Positions 29,330 through 40,987 of a DNA stretch of 64,000 bases are shown here, in pieces. The stretch is from Dendrophyllia cribrosa (taxonomy: Eukaryota > Cnidaria > Anthozoa > Scleractinia > Dendrophylliidae), in contig JAJLRJ010000004.1 of assembly GCA_024195265.1 (NCBI GenBank), positions 28,346,434-28,410,433 of the forward strand. Reading direction: 5' to 3'. Under the pieces are notes generated by a model. It was not told the DNA's origin. It saw only the letters and a program-made list of their open reading frames with translations, and did not search any database. The stretch's first letter is position 1. Each line of letters starts with the position of its first letter. Made by a program: the position numbers and the translations under genes.

Positions 29330-30640
29330 AGTAATAGCGGAGCACTAGCCGGGCCGAAGGCCCGGCTGCGGAGCCCCATACTCATAGAACCTATGCCCTC
29401 ATTTTTCATGGTCATGGCTAGCGGAATGTTTCGCGGGCGCTGTCTGCAACAAAAACATGTGTGTCGGAGATGTGTGTCGCGCAAGGCTAGCGCGCATGCG
29501 CGTATGACGCCACACAACATCCGGGATCTTAGCGGAGGACTAGCTCGCGGGCGCGTATGACGTCGCAAAATATGCGCGTACGACGTCATGTTGAAACCAA
29601 AGCGAGGCTTTTTTTTCGCGCGGTTACACGGCCGAATGTCACGTCAGCTGGGAAAACACTTTGATGTTTTGCTGTGTTTACTGAGCGGAGAAAACGGTTT
29701 AAATTAAAGTCGTTATTTTCCTGCATTTTTTCGTGGTTTGCTACTTAAGACAGGGATGCTAATTAAGGGATACTCAGGAGCCGCTTTAGTGGAAAAAGAA
29801 GAGCTTTCAGGAATAAAATCTTGTTTCGAGGAACTATATACGTTTTTAGCAATGCGAGAGATGGGTTCGTTTTACTGATTTCACCACCAAAGCGGAGATT
29901 TAAAGAATTTCCAAGCACAGTAGTCGCCGGAGGGACTTAAAGGTAAAACAAATTACATTTTTCGATGGAAATTTATCTAGATATCAATCTGTGATTGACT
30001 TTTTGTTAATGTGTTCTCGTTAGTTTTGGAGAATTGTTTTTAAACGTGTAGCTTAAATTCAGTTGTATTAATTTCTTGAATTTCATCGAAGACACGGCTC
30101 GGCCTCGATGCGCGTTTTCCGTTTTGCTTTTCAACATAAACTAATGGAGAATTGAATAAAATTTATCGAAAGAAGATTGTGTTGTCCATTTTTATGTGTT
30201 TGTTCATTCATTACATAGGTTGAAAAGCGATTTTATGTAAACAAAACAAGACTTGAATTTTATTATAGTTCTAACTTCACTCGCGTGGCCGTATGCAAAT
30301 ATGTTTGTATTTTTGGCAATTTTGATTTCCAAATCAGTTTCTCAGGCATTTTTTGACAAGCTACAACTGTATTTTTTAACAGTAGTCGTAATAGTTATTC
30401 TAGACGGAGAAAAAGTTGTTTTTGTGAACTTTTGTACGGTCTAAATGTACTGTGCAGACGGTCGGGTAATACTGTTTTTGAGAATTGCTAAAATTGAAAA
30501 ATAGCCCGGTCGTCAATATTAATCTTAATTCTTGTGCTTCCGACCTTTCACCTATTAGTTAAGTTTCATCTTAGTTAAGCTTGTTCAGAGGGTCTTCAGA
30601 GGGCGCCGCTGTTAGGCTAAGCCTAACTATATATATTATT
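29330..30640 (-). mobile_element. 1.1-kb interspersed element, copy 2
   Basis: Inverse orientation: starts gcggagc...cggagccccatactca and runs to ttaggctaagcctaactata. Its end touches the left border of the duplicated LPCAT3 block. Confidence 0.8.
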
Positions 30641-31191
30641 CTAAGTTAAGGCATAAGGCAATATTCAGATAAGGTCATATAGGTCATATAGGATCCCTAA
30701 AGATTCGTACCTGCATCTTTAAGCGAGGTATAGCTCTCAACGTTTGAAATTTTAATAGTTTAACAATCATGCTTTAAAAAAAGTATTTTAAAGTCGTGTT
30801 TTACCAGTATTAGAACCAAAAGTAAATAAATGTAGTATTTACCGCGAAATAGCTGCATCGTCTTTCTTGTCGATAAGATTTCCTTCGATTAACGCCAAGT
30901 ACTTCTTTATTGGAAACTAAATGATAAGAGTAAAAATTCAAATTTAACGGTACAACTTTTTGTAATCTAACAATTTCTTCTAAAAACATATAGAACATTC
31001 AATAATAGTGTTAGTTCTAAAACGTTCTGCCCCCAAACATACTGTTCGAAAATACTCTCTGATCTTTCAAGTAGTTTCCTTAGTCCCGGCTCGTTGACTT
31101 TTGGCTTCTAAAAAGGCTTCTAAGGCTTCTAAGAAGAGTGTTGATATATACTTCCTTCCAGTATTACAGTTTCTCTGTATGGGCTACTTAG

Positions 31192-32084
31192 AGCACTTTT
31201 CAAATGAGAGTCCAATATAATCTCACAATTGCTTTCATATTGGTTTTGCATTGCTACGCTTTGTGATTGGCTAAAACATCTCGCGCCACTTTCTCGACCA
31301 ATAGGCCTTATGGGCATTTTTCACACGGCGGCCATGTTGACTTCCCGGAGAATAAAATGCTTTGTTTTTGCCCACCAAACCTCGTTTTCAACTTTTTCAC
31401 TGCGAGGCTTGGCGGCGTAAATCTTTTGTTTTTATACAAAATGGCGGGGCGTGATAAAGGCCTATTCACGATAGCCGCCATGTTGGTGGCTACATTATGA
31501 TGCAAATTAGCCATGTGCTCTGCCAGGGGACAAACAATGGATAAAAGAACAATTTTTGGAAGATTCGTTCTTTCTAACAGTGAAGTATCCTTGTAGAAAT
31601 AATATTTGAGAGCTAGATAGTTATTATATTTATTAGAAGTTTGGAATGGTTGCTCTATATCTGACTTGTATTAGTTTTGTTAACTACGCAGACTGTTTAC
31701 TTGTTACTAAAGCGACGAAATAACTTAAATTTAAGTATATTAACTACTGTAAAACTGTAAAAATGTATTAGCTCCGAAAAGATATCAGCATAATAAACAA
31801 CTGGTTTGAAATCTCCCGAGTTTGAGTTGTTTGCCCCCTCAGAAATCACGTGGTAAATTTGCATAATAACATAAAAACCAACATGGCGGCTCTTGTGAAT
31901 AAGGCCTATTGGAAGAAAAACCAAAACCAATCGTGACTTACTCGCACGCGTTTTCCCGCGCTTGGCGCCGGCTACACGTATTTGCTTCGGATTCTGATTG
32001 GTCCATTCGATTGTCTGCACCTGTTGTGATAGGCCAGAGTGATTGCTTTGGTTTTGGTTTTACGAAACTCAATTGAAAACTGCT
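31192..32084. mobile_element. MITE, GTGTCGTAAAACC family (copy 3), interrupted
   Basis: Outer ends agcacttttcaaatgagagt and aactcaattgaaaactgct. It is split by an element with ends aggccttat / ataaggcct (31310-31912), carrying further sequence related to 17030-17320. Confidence 0.7.
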
Positions 32085-32085
32085 T

Positions 32086-32334
32086 CTATTGAGTGTCGTA
32101 AAACCAAAACCAAGATTATCACTCTGGCCTATCACTGCAAACGTCCACGATCCAATTAACCAATGAGACCTCGAAGCAAATACATGTCGTCGGCGCCAAG
32201 CGTGGGAAAGCATGCGCGAGTAAGTCATGATTGGTTTTGGTTTTACTTCTGATTGGTTGAAAAAGTTGACAAAGCGTAGCAACGCAAAAGCAAACAATTG
32301 CAAAATTACTTTCGACACTCCATTGAAAACCTCT
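32086..32334. mobile_element. MITE, GTGTCGTAAAACC family (copy 4)
   Basis: Starts tctattgagtgtcgtaaaac and ends cgacactccattgaaaacc. It was duplicated together with LPCAT3 exon 8 (partner at 56342-56597). Confidence 0.75.
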
Positions 32335-33192
32335 CCCTGACCATTCGGTAATGTCAACAGTAAGTACATATAAAAATGGAGTATTTCTTACACTTGGTTT
32401 ATTACCTGAGGTCCAACAAGAAATCCTCCAAAGAAATATGTGTAGTTGGCCAACTACAGGAAAGAAAATCACAGGAACAGAACATGAAACCTTAAACTAT
32501 AGTAAAGACACCTGCCTAACCAATCACAACTATGCGGTATGCAGTCCAGTAATGGATTTAGGCGGATGCCCCCTCCTCATTTAGTCTCTAATATTTTCAC
32601 TTTTGGTACCCTCCTTATTTAATCGGCACCCCCTCCCTCTCCCTCCCCCCATAAGAAGTCTGCAGTGTGCTCGGTCCTTAAATAGGGTATCCTTTTTATC
32701 TCGTGAACACGCGAGGCGTAAAACGAGTTCACTCAGCTGTAAACTTTTGTTGGTAATTCCCCAGTGTATATACGTCATCCAGTTGTCTCGTTTCACACAA
32801 TACACATTATGTCACGCTAAGATGTTTTCATCGTTTTAAATCTGTTTTCTCTTTAATTCTTGACTTCAACGGCCCCTCTCAAAAATGTAATGGTAGATCG
32901 TTTTGCATACCAATTTACAATTATCCCAGGGAATTGTGAAAAATGGGATAAACATAGGGAAAACTTAAAGGGGCTATGTTGCGAGGATGGCGGGTGAGTA
33001 CTGGGTACTAACAACTTGAAAAACGTCCGGTGGCTTTTTATCAAGTTGGCGGCCATTACTGTCGAATTCGCTGCAATCCGTTCCATCCCGTCGTATTGCG
33101 TGGAAGGATAGATCTCAAGTTTACAAATTAGTTAGAGTATTTACTTGGCTAGATTTTTGTTAAATTATTTCTGCGATTTGTTAGTCGTACCT

Positions 33193-33345
33193 TCGATGTC
33201 TTCTAGTAGTGGTGGAAGTTGGGGAGGGCGACGATTCCTCGCCGGTCGCCCAATGTTATCTCCAAATAAGCGTCTCGCCGTGCAAGACTCGAGTGCAAGC
33301 GCGATAAAACTTGCCGCGATCCGGGAGGGAACAAAAGAAATTTGA
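33193..33345 (+). CDS. Short hypothetical frame, unassigned
   Basis: About 49 codons, MSSSSGGSWGGRRFLAGRPM and on to EGTKEI, in a CpG-richer patch between repeats. It could be a first exon or a transposon remnant. No homology recognised. Confidence 0.15.
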   Translation, partial: SMSSSSGGSWGGRRFLAGRPMLSPNKRLAVQDSSASAIKLAAIREGTKEI

Positions 33346-33387
33346 AATATGTGACGTCAGGTGACGTCACATGACAGGAACTCATTG

Positions 33388-34532
33388 CGCAATATATATA
33401 GATAGGCTGAGCCTAACAGCGTCGCTCTTTGAACGGAAAGCCGATGATAAACTTAACCGAGGTGAAAGGTCGGATGTACAAGAATAAAATTGACGACTGG
33501 GCTATTTTTTAATTTTAGCAATTCTCAAAAACAGACTTACGCGACCGTTTGCACAGTACATTTAGACCGTACAAAAACAACTTTTTCTCCGTCTAGAATA
33601 ACTAGTACGACTAATTTCCAAATAAAATACACCTGCTGCTTATTAAAAATTGTCTGAGAAACTGATTTGGAAATCAAAATTGCAAAAAAAAAACACATAC
33701 ATATTTGCATAACTGCCACGCGAGTGAAGTTTAGAACTATAAAATCCAAGTCTTATTTTGTTTACATAAAATCGCTTTTCAACCTATGTGATGAATGAAC
33801 AAACACATAAAAATGGACAACGCAATCTTCTTTCGAAAAATTTTATTCAAATCTCCATAAGTTTATGTTTAAAAGCAAAACGCGAACCATTTATAGCTCA
33901 TCGAGGCCGAGATGTCTCCGATAAAAGAAATCAAAACAACTGAATTTAATTGAGCACGTTTTTTAGCAATTCTCCAAAACTAGAGAGAACACAAAGAAAA
34001 AGTCAACCACAGATTGATATCAACATAAATTCCCATCGAAAAATGTAATCTGTTTTACCTTTAAGCCCCTCCACTGTTTGGAAATTCTTTAAATCTCCGC
34101 TTTTTCAGTTCTGAAACCTGAAGTGACAAACATCTCCCGCATTGCTCCCATCCTCGAAGCAAGATTTTATCCCTTAAAACTCTTCTTTTTCCACTATAGC
34201 GGCTTCTGAGTATCCCTTAATTAGTATCCCTGTCTTGAGTAGCAAACCGCGAAAAAATGCAGGAGAATAACGACTTTAATTTAAACGGTTTTCTCCGCTA
34301 AACACAGCAGTGTTTTCCCAGATGACGAGAAATTGCAAAGATCCCGGATGTTGTGTGGCGTCATACGCGCATGTTTTACGACGGTATACGCGCCCGCGAG
34401 TTAGCCCTGCGCGACGGCGGCGGAGGCGGGCACACAACGCGCCCGCGAAGCATTCCGCTAGCCATGACCATGAAAAATGAAGGGCATGGGATCTATGGTT
34501 CTCTGGTTCTATGAGTATGGGGCTCCGCTAAT
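33388..34532 (+). mobile_element. 1.1-kb interspersed element, copy 3
   Basis: Same ends as copy 1 (tatatatagataggctgagc; gagtatggggctccgctaa) and high similarity throughout, including tgaatgaacaaacacataaa. Confidence 0.8.
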
Positions 34533-34534
34533 AC

Positions 34535-34965
34535 TGCACATAAGAACTACCGTAAACTTCATTGTTCTGCGGCATTGGCTCTTTCCCACATAGAATATCT
34601 TTGGTTTTATAAATCAGAGGAGGGACTGATGGTTTATAATTATATTTCAGCAAAAAAATAAAGAAAATCCATTTGCGTCAAATACATTTTAGGAAATGTT
34701 CGTGCTTAACCAATTCTAATGGCAGAATACAAAAGCTAATTATTTTGCTTCTTTGATGAAGTTCCCCAAATACAATATGTTTAAAAAATTGCATGTTGTG
34801 CGATTGGGTCTCAAATTACTTGAAACATTAAAAAATTAGACAAAATGCACCTTGAAACTCAACTTTTTAGCGGTTTTTGAGTCTAGGCCAATGAGATCAA
34901 TAGTTGTAACAATGAAAAAAAGTTGACATTTCATCGTGCATTGCCGTTCAGCACTTTCCTTCTTA
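34535..34965 (-). repeat. Dispersed repeat (inverse copy of 980-1410)
   Basis: Reverse-complement copy of 980-1410, with no microsatellite at its borders. It abuts the end of the 1.1-kb repeat at 33388-34532. Confidence 0.8.
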
Positions 34966-35122
34966 TGCGGATCATTACTTAAAGCAAAAAGAAACAGTCT
35001 AGAATAACTAGTATGACTAAGAAATCAAATGACAACGCAGTGCTGTATAGGTATATTTAAGATTAATTATATTGCAGGCTGCTTTTCACAATGATTCTTT
35101 TTAATTATTTCTAATCGACTAC

Positions 35123-35128
35123 TTTATT
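35123..35128 (-). promoter_or_regulatory. Poly(A) signal of the vWA gene
   Basis: AATAAA on the minus strand (TTTATT on plus), 67 nt after the proposed stop codon. It supports a terminal exon here. Confidence 0.55.
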
Positions 35129-35194
35129 GCAAATCCATTTCCATGTTTTCTGCTGCATGATGTTCCTTTGACGCGTCGGGGGTTTCCCTGACTT

Positions 35195-35214
35195 TCACTT
35201 CTTGCCCTGGAACC
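35195..35214 (-). CDS. vWA protein putative terminal exon
   Basis: After a tcgtag acceptor the exon 2 frame continues as RFQGKK and stops at TGA (35195-35197). An alternative frame, VPGQEVKVRETPDASKEHH and on to a TAA, would need a two-base phase and its stop overlaps the poly(A) signal. The short frame is preferred. Confidence 0.5.
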
Positions 35215-38200
35215 CTACGAATTTATTTACAGGAAGAAACGAATAAGAATAAAGGATATAATTATGGTATCCTGAATAATCAAGGTATCAGTAAACACTT
35301 AATGACTGGTCCCGAGGGATTCGTCTCGGGAAACATCGAGATTCTCGGGAGACAAAATTCACTGTTTCCCGAGGGATCAGTCATTAAATGATTTGTTATA
35401 TAGCAACACAAAAAGCACAACACAGTTTGAAAAACGCGCCGAGCACTCGAGGTAAACATCGATCGCATCATGATCATGGCACCTTTTGTCACGGTCTGAT
35501 CACGTGCGCTAGCGGGCAACAGTGCTGACGTCAAAATTGTTGCTCTCTTATGACAATAGAGTACCGAAGTGTGACGTCACACTTGTGAAATTGTGGGATT
35601 TGATTAGATATTCGGAAAGGGCATGACGAAAAATGCCCGCTTGCCAAAAATTAGCATCTTATTGCAATTTGGGGTGAGATATTGGCACCGTTATGCTCTG
35701 ATGACTCCATACAAACCTTTCTAATTTTTGCCTTGGTTCATTACGTAATGAACCAAGGCAAAAATTAGAAAGGTTTGTATGGAGCATAACGGTGCCAATA
35801 TCTCACCCCAAAACTGCAATAAGATGCTGATTTTTGGCAAGCGGGCATTTTTTGTCATGCCCTTTCCGAATATCTAATCAAATCCCATAATTTCACAAAT
35901 TTAGTTTTTGTGACGTCATCACTTCGGTACTCTATTAGCGGGAAACAGTTTGTTTGTTAGATGTCATATGACCATGAATCAACCAATCAACGCGCGCGTT
36001 GTATTGAGAAAAACCGCAGCTATATAACAATACGTGTTATTGACTGACAACGTATTTACATTGCATACCCTGAATATAATGTATAGTTCGAGAAAGCAAT
36101 GTTTCGTGTTCTATCAGATCGACATGAAAAATGGTAAAATAATGTGTTTTCGCTACTCTAGCTTCTCCTTCTTTACAAATGTGGTCTTCTTCTGGTAGTT
36201 TTACAGTCAAAATAATAAGCGCGTTCCGCTTATTATTTGGGAATGACTTTCATTAATCGGGAACGGATTGCATTATTGAAATCAAAATACATATATAAAA
36301 ATTCAGGTTTTAAATTGATTATTGGAATCTTCCAACGGTAGCCTCATTCGAAATAACGAATGCTGATTGGCTTCTTATTGACATCAGGCGAATGTTCACG
36401 TGCAAAGCACGCAACAGTTGGCGGCTTGACACATCTGACCTATTTCTGTTCGCTCAACAAAAATTCACCACGGAGTATTTTTTTGACGTAAAAAAGCTCT
36501 GCATTTACAAAACTCCGAAAAACAATTCTTAAAATGCTACTGTGCTGGTAATGAAAGAGAAATTTGAAGAAAAAAAGTGAAGAAAATTTCCTATGAAGTC
36601 CAATCGACTGAATTCTCTGAAACCAACAGCGGCCAGTGGTTGCGTATTTCGCCTGCGACCTTTTGACCAATGTCAGTAAATAAACCAATCAACATTCGTT
36701 ATTTCGAATGAGGCTACCATTGGAAGATTCCAATAATCAATTTTAATAAAACCTGAATTTTATATGTATTTTGATTTCAATAATGTAATCTGTTCCCGAT
36801 TAATGAAAGTCATTTACAAATAATAAGCGGAACGCGCTGAGTATTTTGACTGTAAATCTCTTTCTTTGAAGCCGATAAGGTAACAATTTTATATAAAGGA
36901 GTTCGTTGTTGACGCCGCTCTTTACATCTCGGAAGTTTGACATTCATCCAGTAGCATACATTAACATTAGATGTAATTTTACATCACGTCAAGTTTGAAA
37001 GAAAATTATGGGAATTTTCGGCACATAAAATTAAGATTGATATTTGTAATAAATAGCCTAAAACAGTCCAAGATTTACCGTCAATCAAAAACAAGGTAAT
37101 CTCTACTCCTTAATTTTGGACCTCAACGAGCTTAACTAACGAACATCTGGTGGTATAAAATTTAATCGTCATAATGCGACTCTTTATACGGTCCATCTTA
37201 AAAGCTGTGCTTCCGTGTAGGAGGATTCGTTTTAAACTTACTTTGGCAATGTCCCACTGTTCCTGATCCCACGTGTCCCTCTGGGCATAAGCATTGGTAG
37301 TCGCCGTCCACTAAACCACAGACACATCTGGCTATTGGGTCGCACTTTTTATTACATTTGTCCGTGGTTACTGGCTGATATGTCGGTGGTTTTTCTGAAA
37401 GAAATGAACAAAAACTTCCAGTCATCTGTTATGCCATTCTGTCACGTGACACGATCCATCAATGGATCCTGATAGGTAAAGAAAGATGATCAATGTTAGG
37501 TATCTTTTTCACACAAAAGTACATCATGTTTCCTTAGGGGGCAAACCTGTAAATTCAAAATCTGACTGGTTCTAGTTCGTTTAAAATAGAGAATTACAAT
37601 TAAGAGTGATGAGCGGAAAACAAACGTGTCCGCTTTACATTGTATTCCCAGTGAGACTGGACGTCATCTCTTAGAAAGGCTGATGGTATCAGTCCATTTT
37701 GATCTCACTGTTACCCGCCCAAACCATGATATGTGAAGTGAAATGAAAGAACTGGCAAGGCCAGGCCACGCCATGTACCGGGGTCTACGTGCCCTACGAC
37801 GTGCCCTACTTTTTTCGAACAGTGAAGGGCAAGAAATGAATTCCGAGCTCCATACCTTGAATTCCGAGCTGTACCTTGTATTAAGGAGAAATTGGAATTA
37901 AATTGGAACTGTATACCGTGCTTACCTCCTTTAACGTACATTGAAAGTTCTTTTAGCTGGTCGAAGGTTTTCAAGAAAAATACGTGATTGACTGGTTCCT
38001 TATCCTTACTTATGAGCTTTGGAAGGTTGTATTTGTCAACCCACCCGATACCAATGGCAAAGACCTCCACGTTCGCCGCTTGCAGATTCTGGGCAATGGA
38101 AATAGGGCTTGGGTCTGCCCAGGGCATATTCCAATACCCGTCTGTGAGAAGAATAACCACCGTTTTGACCATACTAATCGGTCTTTTGTGAGCGCTGTAT

Positions 38201-38643
38201 ACACCAAGGCAGACTTGGTAGGCCAGTTGGAAGGCATCCTTCATGTTCGTCATGTAGCCATTGATGCTGAGAGGCATTCGTTTCAACTTTTCTTTTAATG
38301 TACACTTGTTCTTGGTGGAAGCGGGATTGGACACTTGGTCTATATAACGGCTTGCTGTAGTTCCAAATGGAATCACCTCAACACGGGCATCGTCCTTGTT
38401 GACACTTAGCATGTTCAAAAAGTTGGTAACGAATTCCTTTTCCAAATCAAATTCACTGTACCATAAACTGCCGGAGGTGTCGAGCAGGAACAGTATATCA
38501 CTTTGTGTGTTGTCACTTGCAAATTTATTTCTCAGCTTTGTGAATTCTCTTTTGGCTATTTCAAGGCCACTTTGCGATAACGCAAACGGACAAGTCGCCA
38601 GAAAAAAAGCTGAAAGTAGGAGAATAACTTCCATTTTTTTCAT
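35195..38643 (-). CDS. Secreted vWA + EGF-like domain protein (3 exons)
   Basis: Exons 37926-38643, 37242-37394 and 35195-35214 give 891 nt, about 296 residues. I start at ATG 38643 because it opens a signal peptide (MKKMEVILLLSAFFLATCPF, cleavage probably after ALSQ); the frame upstream has no ATG. Residues about 43-220 form a von Willebrand A domain: first strand ILFLLDTSGSLW carries the metal-site DxSxS motif, and VVILLTDGYW carries the later Asp. Exon 2 is an EGF-like module (KCNKKCDPIARCVCG, then CLCPEGHVG, last Cys at GHC). Exon 3 is tiny (RFQGKK, stop) but phase-correct and 67 nt upstream of an AATAAA. vWA domains bind ligands or matrix, so an extracellular matrix or adhesion role is inferred; I cannot name an ortholog. 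Confidence 0.82.
35557..35934. mobile_element. Near-perfect palindromic MITE, 378 bp
   Basis: Arms of about 185 bp meet at cattacgtaatg (centre about 35745). Ends are tagagtaccgaag and cttcggtactcta. It sits in a vWA-gene intron inside another repeat (gtcccgaggga / tccctcgggac type ends). Confidence 0.9.
36203..36854. mobile_element. TIR element, ~650 bp, with long inverted ends
   Basis: acagtcaaaataataagcgc at the left and gcgctgagtattttgactgt at the right; inverted similarity continues through aatcttccaacggtagcctc and its partner near 36710. The open frame 36440-36688 lies inside and is not credible. Confidence 0.85.
37242..37394 (-). CDS. vWA protein exon 2 (EGF-like domain)
   Basis: 153 nt between a tttctttcag acceptor and a gtaagt donor. 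Linker EKPPTYQPVTTD precedes a six-cysteine EGF-like module. Phase 2 in, 1 out. Confidence 0.85.
37926..38643 (-). CDS. vWA protein exon 1 (signal peptide + vWA domain)
   Basis: 718 nt ending ...MYVKG G/gtaagc. Reading frame stays open past the donor, but the EGF-like exon resumes in phase after it. Contains the metal-ion-dependent adhesion-site residues D-T-S-G-S and the LLTDGY motif. Confidence 0.88.
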
Positions 38644-39514
38644 ACTAAGGGAAGTGCTCGGAGAGCGTTTCTGACAATTCAAAACGTGAAGATGTTTTGA
38701 GGAGGTCAGAGTTTTAATATATTGATAAATATGAAATACAGATGGTGTCGATTTGGCAGCTGAGTAAACGAGAAGAAATTAACCCATGAAGAAGCAAATA
38801 AGAAGACCTGAAATAACTGAAATATTGACATAGTTTATACAACTGTATACACGCTTTTGTTCCTAGATTAACTTAGCCTAATAAACTCATCTTGCAAAAT
38901 ATTAAGCCCTAGAGTGCATTGAAAACTTTTTTACGAAACGTTCAAAATACACCACAGCTTCGAAAATATTTAGCGAATTTTCATGACCACTAATCAACAA
39001 CGGCTCAAACGTTACACTTTAAAAACTTCGGACATTGCTAATTGTGACTAAACAACAATGTATACAAAATTAAATGTAATTTTGTCACTTTGCTGACTTT
39101 ATCAGGTGTTCAAATAACTATAGCAAAAAGCAGCCGTGAACTTCACACAATAATGATATAATATAAGCTGCATTTAAGGTGGCTCACAACAGTTCCCAGA
39201 ATTTTCCATCACCTATACTTTGATGGATCAATACTATTTAACAATTCTTTATAAGTTGATAGTTCAATAATGGTATCAAACAAATGCCCAATCATTGATG
39301 AACAAGTTGTGGTCTCTTTTATGATGTAACAGGTTACCACAGTAACAGTATAACCTGTTAAAGACACCCTTAATTTTAGCTTTACGTGCTTATAACTAAA
39401 AATCGAGCTGGATGACCTCTATTTTTTTTATTATCGAATTGTAAATGGCACAATTACAAAGGTTAAAAAATTCTGTACATAGGTTTCAGAGCCACCTTAA
39501 ATCTTCGAAAATTT
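38644..39514. other. vWA-gene upstream flank
   Basis: AT-rich region upstream of the vWA start. A TATA-like tatatta lies about 60-70 nt from the ATG. No exon recognised. Confidence 0.3.
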
Positions 39515-39550
39515 AGAACAAAATCAAGCAGCACACGATAAAGTAACGCT

Positions 39551-39802
39551 CAAAGGCGGGTCCAGGGGGAGGGGGTTCGGACTCCCCTTTCAGACCTGCG
39601 TCTCCCTTGCGGTTCATATAAATAAAAAAAATAGAATTGTTTTATACGTAGTTGTTTCACTTCCACCAATTGACTGATTGTCAGTTTTTTGACTTTTCGA
39701 GGAATGCTGGAAATGGCGTTTCAGCGGGTAAAATCGGAAAAAAAATTTCCGGGGAGGCATGCACCCGGACCCCCCTTTCAGAAATTCCTGGATCTGCCCC
39801 TG
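39551..39802. mobile_element. MITE with (g)gtccaggggg ends
   Basis: Left caaaggcgggtccaggggga, right cctggatctgcccctg, resembling hAT-type MITE ends. Copy A of the host repeat is uninterrupted at the same place. Confidence 0.7.
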
Positions 39803-40798
39803 TAGTACCTCTCATTTCTTGCTTAAAAGTTAGAACGACATTATATGTCGTTGGTGTGATTCCAGGGTGTAAAAGATTAAACTAAGATTTGTTTCATTTA
39901 ATACAAGATAAAACATTAGTTGTGGATTTCATTAGTCTTTGCAGAATTGCACTATCCTCAAATGGAGGTTCTTGCGTGACCTGTTGTCTGTTTTGCGTCA
40001 CGCAAGTGTCTTTATTGGAGGCTCGTTTTACTTATAAATGAAATTAACCTATAAATGGTTTCCACATATTGGGGATAGGATTATTTTTCTTAGGAAAATG
40101 CAGAATTTATTACGATTCATTTGCACCCATTTGAAAGGATATCAACGGTGTTATCGTAGATTGAAAGGTTATATATTTTAATATGGAAGTTTAAAATAAA
40201 ATGAAAGGAAAATAACATCGGAGGCTTTCTCCATTTCTCCTGCTTAAATACTTCCAAAACATATTCAGCCACTTATATTCTTTCTAATGTACATGCATAT
40301 TACAGGCAGATCCCTTTACACACGTAGGTATTAACACATGACTATTGACACCAGAAATTGGTTAATAAGCTTGAAAGGGACTCTTTTGAGTTTTTGGAAA
40401 ATGGCTGATAAACAAAATATTCGCGCACTTGAACTATGTTTAATGCACGTAAAATGTACTGGAAATTCCCCCTTTAGGATATATACGCATTGATATTGAA
40501 AAAAAAAAATCAGAAATTGGTTAATAAGCTTGAAAGGGACCTTGGATTTTTGGAAAGTTGTTTCAACTTTGCTCATCAACAAGTTTCTATTTTTCGAATA
40601 TTCATATGGATTCTGTCCGTTATTATTAGAGCTTTTGCTTTGAAACTTGCACAAATTTTCACGCACTAACACTAACGCACGTACCTGATATTAACCGCCA
40701 AATCCCCCTTTATACATATATATCGCTTAAATATATAAAAAAAATTACGCAATTGAAAGAATGCAACAACAATAAAAACGAAGTTTATTAAAGGAATG

Positions 40799-40932
40799 GG
40801 CAAAGATCTCATGGATATACCCACCAGACCGTGAAACAAAGACTAAACAATAGACTACACGGAAATAATAGATCACAAACAAAGACTATAACAATGGGGA
40901 ATCATTGTGTGTATATCCATGAGATCTAAGCC
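40799..40932. mobile_element. 134-bp MITE with 8-bp target duplication
   Basis: Ends ggcaaagatctcatggatat and atatccatgagatctaagcc. AAGGAATG is present on both sides (40791-40798, 40933-40940) and only once in host copy A near 28960. Confidence 0.92.
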
Positions 40933-40987
40933 AAGGAATGACAGCATAAAAGGAAAATTTGTAGCTTTTGGCATATACATTGGTGAC

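Larger units (their letters stand above)
30645..32662 (-). pseudogene. Duplicated LPCAT3 segment with orphan copies of exons 8 and 9
   Basis: This block aligns in the same orientation with 52031-56902, the intron 8-9 region of LPCAT3. Minus strand 32406-32453 copies exon 8 (LANYTYFFGGFLVGPQ) and 30843-30916 copies exon 9 (FPIKKYLALIEGNLID), each with an open frame and intact AG acceptor and GT donor. Copies of exon 7 (right) or exon 10 (left) were not seen. It lies about 11 kb past the 3' end of the true gene and beyond the vWA gene, so linear splicing cannot use it. A repeat insertion (31310-31912) is private to this copy. Confidence 0.85.

Noticed and set aside
29056..29589. Frames with HVEEFLSVPNEMHFSD repeats
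   Set aside because: They come from the 139-bp tandem duplication and continue into the 1.1-kb repeat; both strands are open.
33193..33345. First exon of a new gene
   Set aside because: A plausible ATG context but no homology and no partner exon before the 33388 repeat; kept only as a low-confidence feature.
35129..35215. Alternative vWA last exon VPGQEVKVRETPD...
   Set aside because: Its phase does not fit the exon 2 donor and its stop overlaps the poly(A) hexamer.
37711..38682. 323-codon single-exon reading of the vWA protein
   Set aside because: The last ~70 codons read through a consensus gtaagc donor into non-homologous sequence; the EGF-like exon continues in phase. The first codons precede the only plausible ATG.
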